This document shows, piece by piece, positions 19,027-22,500 of a stretch of 22,500 nt of DNA. The translations under genes and the position numbers were made by a program. The stretch spans positions 7,501 through 30,000 of the forward strand of contig NC_135559.1 in the NCBI RefSeq assembly GCF_964340395.1. Reading direction: 5' to 3'. This DNA comes from Glandiceps talaboti (lineage: Eukaryota > Hemichordata > Enteropneusta > Spengelidae). The notes under the pieces were generated by a model that had not been told where the DNA came from, ran no database searches, and saw only the letters and a list, made by a program, of their open reading frames with translations. The stretch's first letter is position 1; every line of letters starts with the position of its first letter.

Positions 19027-20394
19027 TCGAGGAGCTATGTTTGTTAGGTAACAAAGTTTTCTGTACATATAGAATTCTCCACAAGTGTATATAGTGGAAA
19101 TATTCTGTATATTGGAATTTCACCTTCTGTTTGTTGTCAGTTTGTGTCATACTTCACATTTCTGTACAATTAATTGTATAGATTTAAATTGTTATATACA
19201 TCAGAATGTTAGTTTATTTTGTCAACCTGTGTTACCTAGCAAACCTATGGTGCTGCATATATTAGTAGAATACACCTTTCGACTGAGCGCCCTCTGGAGT
19301 TTACTCAAGGTATTGGTAGCAGAAATGCAAGTGTTTGGAGGTATAACATCATATAAAACAAGACATATTTTAACCATCTTGAATTTCAAATCAACAGGAA
19401 ATCATTGTATAGTATTCCTGAACAAGATATAAATTAACCTCGTGTCTGCAAAGTGCACTGCATGAGGGCGCTAGTGTGTTGAAAGGTCTGTTAGGGTAGT
19501 TATGGAATATATGCTAATTTGTGTGTTCTTTATTATATATAGATTGTATAGAAGTTCTTGTTTCATTGAATCACTCAACACAGTGATTTCTAAAATTCAG
19601 AAAAAGGAAGAAAACAAGCAAAGGATAGCAAGTTTTACTTTTTTCAATCAATTGTTTGCGACAGTTTCCACAATTTCATCTTTGTTGTCAGGTTCAGTAT
19701 TGATAAGTTCACAACAAGCAAGATGTGAATTTTTATGCAAAGATTTGTTACCTGTGATTTTAGCTTGTTCCTTTTTTACCACTAAATACAAATAGCTCCT
19801 GTTTGATTGCCAACAAAGTCAGTTCTAAGTGTAAAACCTGTACAATCTTGTCATTTTAATCTTTATTTGGGTAAATGTCAACAGTCTAAACAGCATTTAG
19901 GAACCACACCATTCTCAAATTTGGAAACTCAATATCGATACTTCTGTCTACATACATTTGTATTATTGGCAGTTTTGACAAATACCACCTTGTGTTACAG
20001 ATTTGCAATTTCTTGTTACACATTTACATGTCTTGTGCCATATTTGGTAATGTTGTTATTCCATATTTGGAAATCCAATGTTCATAATCCTTACAATATT
20101 TATCAAGAATGCTAATGGCACTAATACAATGACTTGTTTCACTACATTTGCCCAAAAATACATGATCAATAAGTCTTGTTGTGCAAATTCATAAGTTCAA
20201 GTCCAACTTCAGTACAGGTTATAATATATAGTAAGCAATAACTCTATAGGACAGACAATAGTTCCTATTTCTTAATTCATTTTTTATGTGTACTTCTAAT
20301 AATGTAATTGATTTTTATTCATGTTGTTGTTAGTGTGATTGTAATTTCCTGTGACTAACCAATTAAAGATAACCTGTAATTAAACCAATTCATG
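19027..20394 (+). other. ATP1B: Probable 3' UTR of ATP1B
   Basis: This AT-rich sequence follows the stop codon and has no coding motif; the open frames inside are short and unsupported. It has GAGCGCCCTC (about 19286) and GAGGGCGCTAG (about 19464) words. The first good poly-A signals are the two ATTAAA hexamers near its end, so a 3' UTR of about 1.35 kb is inferred. An earlier end cannot be excluded without transcripts. Confidence 0.55.
20362..20384 (+). terminator. ATP1B: Candidate polyadenylation signals (two ATTAAA)
   Basis: ATTAAA occurs at 20362-20367 and 20379-20384. It is followed by a T- and GT-rich stretch (20393-20440), as expected of a downstream element, and then by repeats. ATTAAA is the commonest variant of AATAAA. 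Confidence 0.4.
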
Positions 20395-20800
20395 TTGTCA
20401 GCTGTTTTTGGTGCCCGTTGGGGACCTGTACGTTGGGTTCTGTCTGTCCGTCTGTGTGTGTGTGTGTGTATGTGTGTTCAATTTTATGATGGAATGAAAT
20501 GTGGCAGCCATATTTGTTGTTTGTGTGTTTACTCTCATATCTCTGGCATGCACCAATTGATTTCAACCAAACTTGGCATAAAGGTAACATTACGTGAGAC
20601 ATATGCACGCCACTTTATTTTATGATCGAATCAACTATGGCTGAATGGCAGCCATTTTTGTTGTTTATGTGTTTACTCTCATATCTCTGGCATGCACCAA
20701 CGATTTCAACCAAACCTGGCATAAAGGTAACATACTATGTGAGACATATGCATGCCACTTTGTTTTATGGCCAAATGGCAGCCATAGTTATTGATAAATT
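20395..20800. repeat. Dispersed repeat in tandem, units of about 144 and 130 bases, with a (TG)n tract
   Basis: A CTGTCTGTCCGTCTGTGTG lead-in with (TG)n is followed by GGCAGCCAT at 20503, 20647 and 20777. The first two are followed by TTTGTTGTTT, GTGTTTACTCTCATATCTC, TGGCATGCACCAA, GGCATAAAGGTAACAT and GAGACATATGCA. The sequence is non-coding and a related GGCAGCTATG occurs at about 21064. It looks like part of a mobile repeat. Confidence 0.8.
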
Positions 20801-20879
20801 TCATAATATACATCATAACTTTGGAGATATAATATGTAATGACTCCATTCAAGTGCCTACACCCATATTATCAAATCTG

Positions 20880-20932
20880 AGGTTTCTTTTAAGAAACTGA
20901 CCTTTGGCCTTGAAAATGTTTTTCAAGGTCAA
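20880..20932. repeat. Two adjacent short hairpins
   Basis: GTTTCTT/AAGAAAC with a 2-base loop (20882-20897) is followed by CCTTGAA and TTCAAGG (about 20909-20930). Both lie between the tandem repeat and the large inverted-repeat element. Function is unknown. Confidence 0.45.
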
Positions 20933-21095
20933 ATAGCCAAATTTTGGTTATCATAGCTTCTTGAATCAAATATTTCAATTGATATTTTAATATTGGTTTA
21001 GTTTTTACTATGTGAGGCATATGCACATCATTTAATTTCATGACCTTGACCTGAATAGCAAAATGGCAGCTATGTCTGTAGCAAAAAAGCATATT

Positions 21096-22411
21096 CATGA
21101 ATATTAATGAGCAATTTACATAATTAATGGTTTTCGGTAATTAGGCTATATCTCAAGAATGCATGCTTCAAATTCACTATAATTTGATACATACATTTGC
21201 AATACCAAAGTGCACTTGTCCTGAAAATATTATTGATGTAGCTTTTAGTTTTAATAAGTTATTGCATATTTTTGTAGGCCACTAAAAGGAAAAATGGTTT
21301 CTCATCAGTTAATGTTGTGTAAAGTGGTGCGACGATGCGATTATTTTTTTTACATTCTCAACAAATATTAATCAATCTACTTATTGCAGTTACTGTTCTT
21401 TTTATTTAGTACTTTACAGCAAGTGTGTATGTGGGGCAAGGCTAGTTCATGATTAGTTTTGCAGTTGTCTTCACTGGTGGCAATTAATGTAGGGAGAATT
21501 ACTTTTGTGTTTTCCCTTTCATCTGCAGATTGAATTGGCTGGACAAACATGAAAAAAAAATAATGTGGGAAGGGCACTGACCAGAAACAATTCTTTTTTG
21601 GCCTTTAAAAAGTTAACTCTTTCTACGGTGAGTGCTATGCTACAACGTTCTATAAAGCTTCACATTACATGTTGTCATTGGCCAGGAGATCACTATCAGC
21701 AATGGACAAATAGCAATCAATGAGAAAAAATAACTTATTGCATATGTTCTGTTGTATTCCAACAATTGTCTGTAGGAACGACAATCTCAAAACTTTGCCC
21801 TTATGGAAGGCATTCAGTTTAAATATGGTTGTTCATGATTTTCTTGATTTCTAATATTATTTTCTTATTTTTCTCTATACATGTATATCAAATGAAGTTT
21901 TAAATATTACCATCATAACTATGATTTCCTCTGACAGTCATTTCCTATTTCCTCAGACTACCAAGGTGGTCTGAGCTATTTCCTACCATTATCACTGTCT
22001 GTCTTTAATATTATTTATTAAACTAATGGTGACAGATTTTGACCAGATTTAAACTGAATGCCTTCCATAAGGGCAAAATCTTTAGATTTTCGTTCATACA
22101 CACAATTATTGTTGAATGCAACAGAACAGATGCCATAATTTGGTTATGCTTGAAGTATATACCAAATTTAATTTAATTTGAAGAATGCATTTTTAAGATA
22201 TAGCCAATGTAAGTACTGGAAATCACTTATTCTGCAGATGACTCTACATGAGTCATTAAAACTACAAGCTATATCATCAAATTTTATCTGACACATGCAT
22301 GTTGTCATCAATGTATGTACCAAATTATATTGATTTTGAAGCATGCATTCTTAAGATATAGCCTAATTACCGAAAACCATTAATTATGCAAATTGTTCAT
22401 TAATATTCATG
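21096..22411. mobile_element. Large inverted-repeat (TIR/fold-back) element
   Basis: The left arm 21096-21198 (starting CATGAATATTAATGAGCAAT) and the right arm 22309-22411 are reverse complements over about 102 bases with roughly six differences. Inside lies a second inverted repeat: 21745-21824 (with GCCCTTATGGAAGGCATTCA) against 22047-22128, also nearly complementary. The two have different centres (about 21753 and 21936). The right side also has a 158-base-spaced direct repeat ending TTAAGATATAGCC (22161-22205 and 22319-22363). No transposase frame is present, so it is likely non-autonomous. The exact ends and target-site duplications are not resolved. Confidence 0.8.
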
Positions 22412-22500
22412 GTATATGTTCCAAAACCTAATAAGTTCTAGCCATTACCCTAAAGAATATGCGGACCGAGTTTTATTTGAATTGAGTCTGACGTTTTTGA
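22412..22500. other. Right edge of window, no feature recognised
   Basis: This short AT-rich stretch after the inverted-repeat element shows no gene or motif. Confidence 0.5.

Noticed and set aside
19085-20115. Several 97-115 codon frames after the ATP1B stop
   Set aside because: They are AT-rich, lack motifs and splice context, and sit in the probable 3' UTR.
1-22500. tRNA or other structured RNA genes
   Set aside because: I found no tRNA B-box-like sequence in a credible cloverleaf context and no recognisable rRNA or snRNA; a covariance-model scan would settle it.

Overview
This window is animal (metazoan) nuclear DNA. It is AT-rich and holds one multi-exon gene with canonical GT/AG introns, TTAGGG-type telomeric repeats and several metazoan retroelement families. 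The many ACATGTACATGTA-type palindromic words recall marine invertebrates such as hemichordates, amphioxus, echinoderms or molluscs, but the exact taxon cannot be fixed from the sequence.

Positions 1-2700 look subtelomeric. A Penelope-like retroelement ORF (3-1067, open at its left end) carries the last reverse-transcriptase motif and a GIY-YIG endonuclease domain. It is followed by about 400 bases of C-rich non-coding sequence, a degenerate CCCTAA array (1475-1786) and a degenerate GC-rich satellite (1787-2660). Next come a MITE-like element with a hairpin at each end (2745-3240), short tandem repeats, and a badly decayed non-LTR reverse transcriptase on the plus strand (about 4200-4965).

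Positions 5640-20400 are a single gene for a Na+/K+-ATPase beta subunit on the plus strand. Its six coding exons are 5777-5915, 11669-11800, 13632-13739, 14249-14427, 15539-15640 and 18730-19026. They splice in consistent phase into a 318-residue type II membrane protein with one transmembrane segment, six extracellular cysteines in the family pattern and three N-glycosylation sequons. Introns 1 and 2 hold simple and tandem repeats. Intron 3 holds a decayed duplicate of exon 3. Introns 4 and 5 are filled with one dispersed repeat family containing 95-117 base internal tandem repeats. Intron 5 also holds a 5'-truncated L1/Tx1-type reverse transcriptase on the minus strand and a recent 255-base tandem duplication across its end. 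The 3' UTR probably runs to ATTAAA signals near 20362-20384.

Positions 20395-22500 are a composite of mobile repeats: tandem copies of a dispersed repeat, then a large inverted-repeat element (21096-22411) with arms of about 103 bases and a second, off-centre inverted repeat inside.

Apart from the retroelement ORFs there is no second cellular gene. I found no RNA genes, CRISPR arrays or operon-like systems. The most interesting points are the Penelope/telomere junction, the double-hairpin element, the relic exon and the off-centre nested inverted repeats.
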